From Lepidodermella squamata (Eukaryota > Gastrotricha), in the NCBI GenBank assembly GCA_047495785.1, contig JBLDXI010000015.1, positions 1,426,001 through 1,490,000 on the forward strand: a stretch of DNA of 64,000 nt, written 5' to 3'. Positions 1 to 10,700 of this stretch are shown here, piece after piece (position 1 is the stretch's first letter; each line of letters begins with the position of its first letter). Made by a program: the position numbers and the translations under genes. The notes below the pieces were generated by a model that was given only the letters and a program-made list of their open reading frames with translations, did not search any database and was not told the DNA's origin.

Positions 1-1023
1 ATAAAAACGTCGTAATTGCGAAATAGTGGAAAAACTTCGAGCTCAAATTTTGCTCTCATTTTATTTCAAAATTTCAACTAGAGAAAAAATCACTGCTGAA
101 ATGTCACTTCTCACTAGTCACTGATGAATTCAAGATAGGTAAATAATTAAATAATCTCATGAACTCTTAATTTTGGGTATGTGCCAAGGATCAGTTTTTG
201 TCAAATGGCCGCAAAAATGAGTGCCTTTCACTAGCCAGCAATAGCAGGCTAATAGCAGTAGTATGATGATGACACTGCCTATCGAAGACAATTACGTAAA
301 TAACATCTCTTGTCGTTATTTGCTAGCCCTATTAAAGCATTTTTATTACAGGGGCAGGTCGCTATTTTTTGCATTCGCCTTGAGCTGTACCCAACTTTCT
401 TAGTTTCTATTTTATTGCACTTGATTTATAACAATTTATTAGTCGCACAAAATACACAGTTGCCATAAAATCTTATTAGACTTTTTATTACCATTAGATT
501 AGTTGCGTTGCGTTTTATAGAACATCATCGCCACCAATCTTCCACCAAAAATAGAAGAGCTTAGGCTATGGAAATTTAAAATTTTGGCACTCAAGTAAAA
601 TTCAACAAACAATTCATTTTTCTAAAAATTCTGATAAATCACGATCCAGGTTTACGAAGTTACAAAACAGTATTTTCTAAAAAAAAACACCAAAAAAACC
701 CCGCCGGGGAATAAAAACTTGGCTGATAACAAATTATTCAATCCCGTTTTTAATAATTGAGCGCATTCGAGGTCGCAAAACTCACCTTAACCTAAAAATT
801 TTCCGCCTTGCCAGATACAAATTTTTTTCCGAAATTCAGCTTTTTCTCAGTATTATTTTATAATCAATTTAAAAAAAATTCGGCAACAGCAAAAAATTAG
901 CAGTGTCAAAAATTACGCCTTTAGCGTTCGATTTTTGATAGCTGAACTTGATAATTCATTGAAATTTTCCTCGATATTTCAAACATTTTTTTCTCAATTT
1001 TTTTAGGAAATAACCGGAGAAAA
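1..1023. other. AT-rich upstream region
   Basis: No coding region is supported here. The stretch is AT-rich with many short A and T runs. Just before the first gene there is a pyrimidine tract ending in TTTTTTTAG (about 1000-1008). It could be a 3' splice acceptor for a 5' UTR exon or a trans-splice site for the gene at 1024. I see no RNA gene or obvious repeat. Confidence 0.5.
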
Positions 1024-1743
1024 ATGAGCCAGGAAGAATGCCTGGATTTTTCGAAGATGAGCCCGGCAAGCTCTAGCAAGTCACCGCGTTTACAAATTTA
1101 TTCGGGCCATTCATCGTCAAGCGACACCGAATCCGACACCGAACAGTCGAATTCCATCAACAAGGAATCAAAGACGCTTGAAAAATCGAAGCGAACTCGC
1201 GGGCAAAATTGGAATCAAACCGACTTATCAGTGCTCATCGACTGCCTTAAACAGCCGTACGGCGATGATAAATCGACTTTCATGGCTGTGCTGTGCGACA
1301 AATCGCCGTGGTCGACGGCGAATCGCAGCTTAGCGATGGAAAATTTACGCGCAAATTTCAACAGCCGCCTGCCGGAGCGAAAACGCCCGAGAAAACAGCT
1401 GCGCATTAAATTCAATCAGTTGAAACAAAGCGCCAAGGCCGAAATTAGTCACTGGGCGTCGAAAAACGACAAAACGCATGAGAATTTGTCAATTTTTGCA
1501 AAAATGCTGCTGGAAGTTGAGAAACCTGGTGAAACATCGACCGCAATTAAGCAGAATTTTGATGGAAAAGTTGAACCTGGCGAAACTTTGCAGTGTTTGG
1601 ATAAAATGAAGAAATCGGAGGAATTGCTTGACATGAAAATGGAAGTTTTGCGGCGCGAAAAAGCGGCCTGGGAAGCTGTTGAACAAGCGGCTCAAAGTTT
1701 GGTTTTGATGGCTCACAAAATCGGCGCCTCTTTTACCGATTAA
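1024..1743 (+). CDS. Myb/SANT-like DNA-binding domain protein
   Basis: Intronless 239-residue protein. Residues 1-60 are a Ser/Thr/acidic low-complexity tail. Residues about 60-150 look like the Myb/SANT-like fold of transposase-derived and zeste-like regulators: a Trp near the start (QNWNQTDLSVLIDCL), a central SPW Trp, and the basic helix LRIKFNQLKQSAKAEISHW. The C-terminus (about 190-235) is a charged helix, probably a coiled coil for dimerisation, which is the usual layout in this family. The expected role is nuclear DNA binding. A TTTTTTTAG acceptor lies 16 bases upstream, so a non-coding first exon or spliced leader is possible. An AATAAA at 1820-1825 fits as the poly(A) signal. Such genes often derive from domesticated transposons, and a transposon origin is not excluded. 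The family call is by pattern only. Confidence 0.6.
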   Translation: MSQEECLDFSKMSPASSSKSPRLQIYSGHSSSSDTESDTEQSNSINKESKTLEKSKRTRGQNWNQTDLSVLIDCLKQPYGDDKSTFMAVLCDKSPWSTANRSLAMENLRANFNSRLPERKRPRKQLRIKFNQLKQSAKAEISHWASKNDKTHENLSIFAKMLLEVEKPGETSTAIKQNFDGKVEPGETLQCLDKMKKSEELLDMKMEVLRREKAAWEAVEQAAQSLVLMAHKIGASFTD

Positions 1744-2295
1744 AATTTCGTCGACATTGAAACAAAAAAATGACTGAAACTATTGCTCAATTATAAATAC
1801 CTCTTATATAGAAATGTTGAATAAAGCAGATTTATACGCAAAATTTTATCTATTTGTGAAGGTGAAACTGAGTTCGCGTTGAACAGAGCCGAATTTCGAA
1901 CGATTTCTGTTTTCAGAATTCTCAGGGATTTATGCGAATCGAAAAATACAAAAAAAATTGAAAAACTTCATTCTGAATGAATTTTTTTAAGGGTCCTACT
2001 GTTAGTGGAACCAAATTTTAAATAATTTGTTCGCCAAAATATCGCCCGTGAATTATTTTGAATTTAAAATAAATCCAAATATTCAAAAACGGCACTTAAA
2101 ATGAGTTTGCATTTGGCGCTAAATTTTTTGCTGACGTCTCAAATTTAAGGTTGGAAATCATCATTTTAGGTTGATGGATGGCTCGCTCATTTTCAATTTT
2201 ATTCATGCAAAAAATATGCTACAAATTAATGCAAAATTAACCGAAAATGTTTAAAATCGGTAATCTTTTCCAATTTGCGCTATATTTTGAAGCAA
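1744..2295. other. Intergenic, with a solo MITE end
   Basis: No gene is visible. At 1991-2020 sits one end of the GGGTCCT/GCGGAACCAAA repeat family (GGGTCCTACTGTTAGTGGAA, then CCAAATTTT). It has the same terminal order as the copies near 6.0, 16.0-18.0 and 39.9 kb. I find no opposite end nearby, so this is a truncated or solo copy. The C-terminal exon of the MTFMT gene should lie in or near this stretch but I could not place it. Confidence 0.5.
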
Positions 2296-5200
2296 TTACT
2301 CATTTTTCAATAGATTATTCAAAACATGCGATGAAATAGTGAACAGACCTAGTTTCGATCTATACGGCAGCTGAGTCTGGTCTGTCGCTTGAGCCACGGC
2401 TTGTTCAACATCAGGCATCACGTGGTTGACAAGAAGCCGTACGCCAGTCGTCGCCAGGGTCGTACTCAGCTGGTCGACTTTCATGTTAGCGTTAGGCACG
2501 ATTTCTTGCTGCACCAACACGCGGCCGACGTCGAAGTGCCGCGGCGCCACCTCGACGACGGAAACACCGACGACGAGATCACCGGCGAGGACGCAGCGAG
2601 GCAACGGAGCGGCACCACGCCATCTTGGCAACAGGCTTGGGTGTATATTAATTATTCGGCTAAAAAATTGAAGGAAATTATAATTGAAAATTATAATTAA
2701 AATTCAATTAAAATAAAAAATGTAGGTTCTTCGCTAAATTTTTCCAAAATTTAAGAAATTTCAGGAAGGGTTAGCTAACCGGTACTCAAGCTTTTCAAAG
2801 CGGCGAACACTGACCCTGAGGTTGCAGCTACTTTTCCGTATTTAGACTCAAGAGATATTCATCATTTCCAACTTTAAGCCATATCGTCAAGATTCTTTGT
2901 TTCAAGTCACTGAGTAATATCAACAGTAGCTTTCGAAGTCAGTCCAACAGCGTACACAGAAATTTACGGCGTATCACCGAGCTCAGACTGTATTTGCAGA
3001 AATGAACAACGAGCCAATTTACAATAACTAGGCGTTAATTCTCCCTGAACGTACCGCCCAATGAGATTTGGGAATTTGACTGACGTCCTTATTCACGACT
3101 TTGCTGCACAAATTATTGAACCATTGGGCGCGGAAAATTTCTACGCCGGTCAATCTCTGACATCAGAAACATCAACTTCATGAGAGAGTTCGTGAAACTC
3201 AGCTGTCATTATGGCGCGTTTAACTTCATTTATTTGAAGATCAAGGTGTCAAACCGCCTGGAGACCTCGTCATCAAATTGATTAGCCCCAATTTCCTCAA
3301 CCCGGCTACGGCAAAAACCAACATCTATGTCAAGAGCAAGGCTAAATGGCAAGCTTCTCAGCCGCCGCTTTAACCAGTGCTCGTCGATCGGAACCAATGC
3401 AGATTATGTTTCAGAAAAACCAGTGAGCCGGGTGCTCGAAAGAGTGTATCAAAATCCACCTTAACACATCCAGATTCAATTCAACTGAAACTTTACGAAG
3501 ATGGTATTTATTCGTAAGGACCTCCAAATCAACACGAAAGGTCCTTGTGCTGACTTCTCGATGAAAATGGCTACATCAAGCTCGTTGTCAAACTGACCAT
3601 ATTACACGCTCAACTGTGCAAAGCCATCAACGAAGTAGAAAATTGCAATTTGACAACTAATTATTTCTCGTTAAACTTGCGGAACACATGCCTCATATCT
3701 CACTTTTAAAGGTATTAATCATAAATTTGAATAATGGGAAAATGCGAGTTCTGTTCTTATCTTCTGTAAAAGACACAGATAGCTTCATAGCTGATTACTT
3801 TTATTCATCCCCAACCTACTACAAGGTGCTTCATCAATCGAAAAAGCTGCGGAAATCTCCAAATGCCGTCAGCTGTGACAACGAAAACGAAGTGCTCCAA
3901 TGTTGTAAATGAACCCGAACGCATCTCTGCCTGACATGCCGCAATTTTCTTATCGAGAGGACATCGATTCACGAAATTTCATTTCATCGGTGAATTATTT
4001 TCATCCTTACAAAATAGTCTTTACCCAGACTGGAGGTCGAAGATATCAACTGTTTTTCCTGGCTTTGTAACACAGCTTGCAATGGAACAGAGATTTTCAA
4101 AGCTGCATGATTCAATCATCAACGAGGAGCCCTTTATTATATTGACGGAATTACATGACCAAATGTTCAGTGCCATCGAGAACGTCGGAGAGCGTAACAT
4201 TGCCTCAAATTATTTATTGTTAAACTTGCGGAACTAAGGCATTCGTCAAAAAGGTTCAATTGCGGAATAATGCCAACTGAATGGAGCGCAATTTAATTGG
4301 AAATATGGACGAGGTCCCATGTTGGTTAGACATGCCGTCGAAGAGAACCTATACGATTTCTGTGGCGTTAAAACTGTGCGCGCCATGACCACTAGCTCAC
4401 GAAACTATCGCAGAAAGAGTCGCCGAAGCCTGGGCCACATGGAACCCGAAATGGTTTGGTTTGCTTTCAATCAATGTGGCATGTTTCTCTATGAATAAAT
4501 AATCGAGATAATTCAATCAATAAGTCAACTGGATCTGAATTATCTTGAGGCGTAATTAAACTTAAAATTAAAATAAATTATTTTGCATTTTCTCGTGGCA
4601 ATATTTCATCGATGGAATGCCACTGCTTTTGTCCTGCATCTGCTGAAAAGTCAGTTGAAAAGTCGGACCACGATCGTAAATGCATGCGTACACGACGAGG
4701 AAATGTTGGTGCTTTATGCTTATCGCTGTGTTCTTTGCGAGGCAAAAATACAGACAAGTAAAGGAGCTTGAGACAAATTCCTAGGGACTTCTAAATTGAT
4801 AAGAAAATTTATCATTTCTCTTATATAAAAACTCACACAATAAGGGTAATTGTGTTTTATTTTGCAACCCAACCTATTTGAGATTTGCAAAATATTTCTT
4901 AGCTTAAAGAGATTTAAAGATAACAAAATAATTTTGAAAAATACTATAATTGTAGCTTTTTGCTTTTAGAATTATTTAACAAGAATGGGTGGAATTAAAT
5001 GCTACAAATGCGGAGCCGGGGTTTCCACGCAGGCTGCTGTAACCCGATTGGCGGCTGATGGTATCAAATGGGTTAAAGACACCGTCAAGGATTTGATGCC
5101 TCGCGCGCACGAAGCTTATAGTGCTACCTTGGAAACTGATAAGCCACCACAGAGCGGATCGCTGGCCGAACTGTACAACAGCCAAGGATACCAGTGTATC

Positions 5201-5917
5201 AATGGGCATTCGGGCAGCTGGGTTGATGCGGATGATGCGGAGAACGGCAGCTGGTGTGTCATTTTATAAATCTTCATTGCAGCTATTATGACTATGAATA
5301 GATTAGGCAATTGCCATGCTACTGATGATTTTTCCCCATCTCAATAACTTTAGTTAAGCTAACTATCTTGGTTTGCCGAAATAAGTTATTAAAAGAAGAA
5401 GTAAGAACAACCAGACTTACTTTGGCATTAATGAAATGAAAGATTCTGGAATGAGCTTGCCAAACGAAGCGACCAGGGCGAATTTGTGCCGCTCCTCGAC
5501 GCTAATTTCAGGCAGATTAGGCCATACGTGAACTTTGACTTCCGGGTGATAGGTTTTCAGAAATTTAGCGAAAATCACACTTGAACTGACTACGCATGCT
5601 TCGATTGTGGATAATTGCGGCCGGTATTGAATGAGCAGCTCGCGGAAAACGGCGATCGAAAACGAATCTGAGCCGAAAAATATCAAATGCCGTTGATTCG
5701 GTTTAGAATCAACGGGGATCGATCTCTCGTTTTTCGGCTCGAAATTTCTCAGCGATTCAGAGCAAAGATGTCGATAATTTGTTACGGGAGAGAATTTACG
5801 TCGAAATTGAGGTTTTGAAAGACGGGGTGATATAGCACCGAGAAAGGCGAATTCGGCTGAATTAAGCAGGATGCCATTAGACCGGCATGCCAGTCGCCTT
5901 GCTGAATTAATTATCAT
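2296..5917 (-). CDS. MTFMT: Mitochondrial methionyl-tRNA formyltransferase
   Basis: The enzyme transfers a formyl group from 10-formyl-THF to initiator Met-tRNA in mitochondria. Exon 1 (5917-5421) starts with an Arg-rich, acid-poor leader of about 45 residues that suits a mitochondrial presequence. The formyltransferase fold follows: IFFGSDSFSIAVFREL, then LVASFGKLIPESFISLMP. The donor is GTAAGT at 5420. Exon 2 starts at 2659 after a TTTTTTAG acceptor and gives the signature INIHPSLLPRWRGAAP, then the GVSVVEV/FDVGR strand typical of the family. The join is in frame (LMP-N-RIINIHPS). Exon 2 stays open to 2296, but a donor near 2343 is likely and the usual C-terminal tRNA-binding domain (about 100 residues) was not found, so the 3' end is incomplete. 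The 2.76 kb intron is huge for this window and contains another gene and a dead transposon. Confidence 0.8.
2700..4290. other. MTFMT intron filled with decayed repeat DNA
   Basis: This part of the MTFMT intron is less AT-rich than its surroundings and reads like eroded coding DNA, with many short open stretches and no long frame. The sequence GTTAAACTTGCGGAAC occurs near 3669 and again near 4218 in similar flanks, so there is an internal direct duplication. A pogo-like transposase fragment follows directly. I take the block as the remains of one or more inserted elements. Nothing in it looks expressed. Confidence 0.4.
4291..4440 (+). pseudogene. Pogo/Tigger-like DDE transposase remnant
   Basis: Around 4302-4350 one frame reads NMDEVPCWLDMPSKRTY, which matches the block around the first catalytic Asp of pogo-type transposases (N-x-D-E-T/V-P followed by a D-x-P-x-x-x-T strand). 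After a single frameshift near 4355 the next frame gives CGVKTVRAMTT, the expected G-x-K-x-V strand. The open frames end within 30 codons. This is a dead fragment inside the MTFMT intron. The call rests on motif order. A search of the conceptual translation against DDE_1 profiles would settle it. Confidence 0.55.
4985..5269 (+). CDS. Small protein with predicted dual lipidation, nested in MTFMT
   Basis: A 94-residue protein read on the plus strand inside the minus-strand MTFMT intron. I do not recognise the family. The N-terminus is MGGIKCYKCG: Gly2 with Cys6 is a plausible N-myristoylation and palmitoylation site, and CYKC could instead be half of a small zinc site paired with a later CINGH. 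The chain ends in CVIL, a CaaX box whose final Leu predicts geranylgeranylation. The middle is a mixed-charge, probably helical stretch with no transmembrane segment. A TGCTTTTAG acceptor 17 bases before the ATG suggests an upstream non-coding exon. Membrane attachment is inferred from the ends alone. The intact frame and the two terminal motifs argue for a real gene. Confidence 0.6.
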   Translation: MGGIKCYKCGAGVSTQAAVTRLAADGIKWVKDTVKDLMPRAHEAYSATLETDKPPQSGSLAELYNSQGYQCINGHSGSWVDADDAENGSWCVIL

Positions 5918-7038
5918 CGATAGCTAAAAAAATGACAAAAATGTAACGAAAATGTAGACAATTTTTGAAGAAAATTTAACTAATTTTTTTACAAAATATC
6001 TTTTAGCGGAACCAAATTTGACTATAGCGGAACCAAGAGCTGTTCTAATTTTAGATAAGGAAAAGGTCGCTTGTCGAATAGTTCCACGAAATTAAGGCAA
6101 TTTATGAATTCTATAGTCAAGAATGCGTCTTATTCTAAATTTCACGCTGAATTCAAAGATAATTTATTATAATTTATTTTAAATTATGCCGATCAATCAC
6201 GACATCCTCAAAAGCTTCGAAAATGGGGTTTAGGCCCGTTGAAAATTCCAAAATTTGGTTCCGCTAAAAGTAAGACCCATTTTTTGTTTAATTAAATACA
6301 TACCGCGATAATATTCATTATTTGTGATTCTACTGAAGAAATGCTAAGTTTACCGGAGAAAACCCGATACCCAATGGCCAATGGTAACTGGTTGGGTAAT
6401 TTTCGAATTTTTTGCTCGGCTGGACCCAATTTCTCCGAATATCATAATCTCATTTACATGACACTTTTATCATGGCGTTTTAGATGTCGTAAGATTTTGT
6501 TAGCCATGAGACATGACTTATGATCTCGCCTCTCAATTTAGAGTTTCTGTTCCTTTCTCAGTGTTTTTATTTTTTCGTGTTACTTATGAGACACTCTGTA
6601 AATATTCCAAGAAAATACAATTCAAAAGCATTTCTATGTAAATTTTCAAGCAACAAATTACCATCCCTCTGGTTTAATTTCTTAAGGAAAGAGAGCGATT
6701 TAACCCTGCATGTTGCAATTCCCATCTTCGCCCCACAATTTGGAGTATAATTCCAAATTGTAGAGTTCCACCTAAACAAATTCTGCCAACAGATGTTCAT
6801 GAAATCAGGGATTCATCAAAATAGAGTGGATTTGAGAGTCAAAAATAAACAGCATACTTTGATTCACCGGGTGAAATCATTTGGTAACCTCTGCTTGCCA
6901 GCCAATTTTCCGTCAACTGCGACCGCTCAAAAGTGTCAGTTTCAGTTTTCACTCAATAAACCCAAATCTCTATCATGTGCGAAAGAAATGTTTAAAATAG
7001 ACAACAACAAGACTGTTAGAAACAACGCTTTTATTCGG
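5918..7038. other. Intergenic region with one MITE
   Basis: Apart from the MITE at 6003-6278 no feature is supported. Several short open frames exist on both strands (for example 6341-6523 and 6793-7137) but none shows a domain, and I take them as chance. The far end flanks the tiny secreted peptide gene read on the minus strand. Confidence 0.4.
6003..6278. mobile_element. MITE copy, GCGGAACCAAA family
   Basis: The left part carries two spaced units of AGCGGAACCAA (from 6005 and from 6026). The right part, near 6251-6265, has the inverted AAATTTGGTTCCGCT, followed by AAAAGTAAGACCC. The same subterminal units and the GGGTCCT/AGGACCC-type ends occur in copies at 16017-18018 and 39927-40129. 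There is no coding capacity. The left GGGTCCT end is degraded in this copy. Confidence 0.7.
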
Positions 7039-7176
7039 TTATTTTTCATCATCGCAAGTCGATTGTTTTTTATCAGTTTCAGTTTGGCCGAAAGCATCGG
7101 CGGTTTTACTAGCAAAAAACAGAGCAAAAATGGCTAATATTGATGATACTACAAGAACAAAATGCTTCAGATGCAT
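7039..7176 (-). CDS. Tiny secreted peptide precursor (45 aa)
   Basis: A short gene of 46 codons including stop. The peptide starts MHLKHFVLVVSSILAIFALF, a textbook signal peptide, and probably ends its signal near ASKTADA. That leaves a short, very hydrophilic mature part rich in Thr, Lys and Asp with a single Cys. A strong TATA-like sequence (TATATATAA on the minus strand, 7237-7229) lies about 53 bases upstream of the ATG, and AATAAA overlaps the 3' side only a few bases after the stop. Promoter, start, signal peptide and poly(A) signal line up, which supports a real gene despite the size. I recognise no homologue. An intron leading to a longer product is not excluded. Confidence 0.5.
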   Translation of the reverse strand: MHLKHFVLVVSSILAIFALFFASKTADAFGQTETDKKQSTCDDEK

Positions 7177-7726
7177 CTTGAAATCACTCAAAAATCGAAA
7201 TTAAACGCAGAGACAGAGACGATGGAAATTATATATACAGCCTCGAATATTACTAATGTAAACAAAAGCAAAATCAGCCGATATTTACACAAATTGTTAT
7301 TGCGACAACAAAAAACCAGAAGGAGCGGCTAAATTACAAGCGAGACCATAACATATCAATAACATAATTGTTGTTGTGATATCAAGCTGATGGATTATAA
7401 AACAAACACAAGTCGAGCAATAAGTACTTGGTTCAAGACATTTTCCCGACTGAGAAAAACAGGCCGGAAAAAAATATTTTTTTTCAGGTCGACCTTAAAG
7501 GAGGGAAGTAGGACGGGCACTTTTTCAAGGTGTAAAAATGGAGGAACAGAGGTCGAAGACATTCAATTTTGCCACAGGCAGATTTTTCAAGAAACATACA
7601 AAAATTAGTAGGGAAAATGGAGAAATTTTCCGGTTTCTATTAATTTTACGAAAATTTTAAAATATTTCCGAAATTTAAAAAAGGCCGGAATTTCTCAATT
7701 TTCTCACTGCGTAAATTCGGCAATAA
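7177..7726. other. Intergenic; TATA box of the small peptide gene
   Basis: No gene is supported. The segment contains the minus-strand TATA-like element at 7229-7238. An open frame at 7390-7608 has no recognisable product. The far side is the 3' flank of the zinc-finger gene. Confidence 0.4.
7229..7238 (-). promoter_or_regulatory. TATA box for the 45-aa peptide gene
   Basis: On the minus strand the sequence reads GTATATATAA, about 53 bases before the ATG of the small secreted peptide gene. Allowing about 30 bases to the start site leaves a 5' UTR of roughly 20 bases. Confidence 0.45.
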
Positions 7727-10700
7727 TTATTCGACAATTTCTTCCTCCGCCTCGACAACCTCCGTCTGCTGCGTGTCGGAGATGACGTGGCCATGCACCT
7801 GGCTCGGGTCCATGACCATTTGTTGCTGGTCGTCGTCGACAACGCCCTCCTGGCCGTCGCCAGTCGCGAATTCGATCTTATACATTTGCCCGTCGATTTC
7901 GATGTAGTCGCCGCTCGACAACGCCGCCAGTTGTTCCGGCGTCAGTTGGATCTGCGATGGCACAACACCGCCGTCGACGCCGCCCACTTCCATCTGAACA
8001 ATCGCCTCCTCCTCGACGCCATGCTCCATTTGCTGTTGTTGTTGCTGGAGTTGTTGGTCTTGCAGTTGTTGCTGCTGTTGTTGCGTGATGAGACCGCCCG
8101 AGCGGGTCGACGCCGATTCGAGGTGGTGCTCGACGACTTCCGACTGGGAGTCGGCGACGTGGTGGTGGTGCGCGGCGGCTTCGAGTTCGTGGACAGACGT
8201 CGTCGGCATGACTTGAACCTCGCCGGGGCCTTCCGAACCCGCGATGATAACGACTTCTTGCTGAGCAGCGGCTTCCGCGGCCTGAAAAAATCGAAAAATA
8301 TTGATTAAACATCAGATTCAAATAATAACGAAGAGAATTTCGGATCAAATTAAAACGGTGAATTGAAAAAATGTCAAATAATTTTCTATCAACGCATTAA
8401 AATAGGAAGAATCATTAAAAAATCGAAAAATCCAGTAATATTAAGGAGGATGTTTTGATTTTTTTCGAAAAATTATAAAAATGAAAGGTATCATGCGATC
8501 ACATGGAATTATAGCAATTTATGAAAATTTGGTTAAAGACGGGAAAAATTGATCAAAAATCTCAAAAACATCCTCCCATGTGAACCATTTGCCAAGAAAT
8601 TTCGACAAAATAAAATCGAATAAAAATTTCAACTTTTCCAATTCAAATTTTTGAACATCATTGCGATTGCGTTTTTTCAATAACGATTTTCGAATACTTG
8701 ATAGGCCATTCGAAATTATGAGCTCGAGTAAATTTTGAAAAATACAAGAAATTAAGAAAAATCGAAAACATACCCGCTGTTCCTTCTCCTTCTGCTGAGC
8801 AGCCTGAGCCGCCGGCGGGAGACGACCAGGCGGCGGTGGCGGGAGAGGCGGCAAATCGGCAGCGGACGCTTCCTGGAAGTAGCCGGTCGTGCCGTCCTGC
8901 TTCAACATGACCGAGATCTTGTGCTTCTTCCGCAGATGGTCGTAGAAGGTGAGTCGGAGTGAGCATGAAAACGGGCACAGCATGCACGAGAAGACATCAG
9001 CGCCCGACACGAGAAGGCCGCTTTCGACGGAATGCTTGCGCATGTGCGACAGCAACAGCTTCTTATTCTCGCAGATCGTGTCGCAAACAGGGCAAGCCTC
9101 CTGGTTCGGCAAATTCGCAGTCGCGGGCGGCGCGGCCTCGGGGTGTTGCAGCTTTACGTGCTTCCAGAGGGTGATGATTTTCTGGAAACGCGTCTGGCAA
9201 TGCCGGCAGGTAAATGTCCTCGCCTCAGGCGGGCCTCGACTCGCCTGCGCCAGCTCCTCCTCGAAAATCGTCTGCATGCGCTGCTGTTGCAGCTTCTTCT
9301 GCCGCTCCAACTCAACCTGCATCGGATTGTGGCGAGTTTTGATGTGGCGAATGATCATCTCCTTCTGACCAGCCCGGTAGTCGCACTGCGAGCACTGGAA
9401 CGGCCGCTCATTCGCGTGCGTCAACTCGTGGCGCCTCAGCCGCGACTCCGTATCAGTGACGAAAGAACACTGCTGGCAGAATAGCTTAACCTCAGGCCGG
9501 CCGCGTCGGTGAAACTTCTGATGCTGCTTCGCATCTCGCTTCGTGAACGTCTCCGCGCCGCAAACGTTACACTGCGCGTAGTCACCGCCGATTTTCCTCA
9601 ACTCGCACGCCAACGCGTCATCGCCGTGAGCCTGCCGCATGTGGATGAAGATATCCGGGTTGCGAACCGCGCAGATAAACCCGCAAACATCGCAAGGCAC
9701 GTTGTACTCGGGGTGGCGGTACAACTTGTGCCGGTTAAGATGGACGCGTTGCCGGAACACCATGCCGCACTCGTCGCAGTAGTGCCGCCGCAAATCATCG
9801 TGATTCTCCAAATGCTTCTGATAATCAGTCCACGCATCGGTTGTGTAGTTGCAATCAGCGCATGTGTAGTTCGAAACAATACCGCAATGTTGCTTCAAAT
9901 GAGAGTTGAACTCGTTTTTGATGTTAGTCACAAACTCGCACTGCTCGCATTCGAACATGATCGGCTCGTGCTCATCACGCTTGTGCTTCTTCAAATCTGA
10001 CTTGTTGTAAGTAACATAGTCACACTCATCGCACCTTCTCATCATCTTCGGCTCGTGCAACTCTTTGTGCTTCCTCAACTCTTGACGGAAAGGCGTTGAG
10101 AACGAACATTTTGTACATCTCAACCTGAAATCTGAGTTGTGAAGAGCGATGTGACGGCGAAGCGAGGCGGTAGAAACTGTTTGAAACTCGCACTGATCGC
10201 ATTGCAACAATTCTCGATTCGTGTGAACCTGGTGATGCTTCTTAAAGCCGTTCTTCGAATGGGTCTGGAAGTCGCATTTGTCGCACCGATATTTCGGTCC
10301 AAACATGTCGTGAGTGCGTAGATGGCGGATGAATTCCTTTTTGATCAACGATTGGAAGTTGCACATGTCGCAGTGGAAGATGGGCGCTTCTTCTTCTTCG
10401 TCCCAATAGTCGGCCGCAGTTCGACCACGTCGAGGGAACACGTCTTCTTGCTCGAGCTGCGGTGTCCACTCGTAGTCGTCAGGATCGAAAAACGGATGAC
10501 GCTTCTTCACAGGCGGTTTCTTTTTTTTAGCCGGGGCTGGTTTCTTGAAACTAGACTGCTGTTGCTGAGCTTCTTCCTCTTCTTCTTCACTCTCAGACAG
10601 CGGGATTTGAAACTCGCTAGGCACATGCGTCTTGAAGCCACCACCGATCAAGAAAGTCGGTAATTGATCGGGATCGTCAGTTGCCAGGATCGGAAAATCA

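Noticed and set aside
2389-2700. Plus-strand open frames over MTFMT exon 2
   Set aside because: They are shadows. The minus strand has the INIHPSLLPRWRGAAP signature with proper splice sites.
7787-8308. Leu/Val/Arg-rich plus-strand frame of 173 residues
   Set aside because: It is antisense to the Gln-rich last exon of the zinc-finger gene; CAG/CTG repeats keep both strands open.
8519-8773. Continuation of the zinc-finger frame past 8774
   Set aside because: It becomes Phe/Leu/Lys-rich after a GTATGT donor and is intronic; the exon at 8281-7727 joins in frame.
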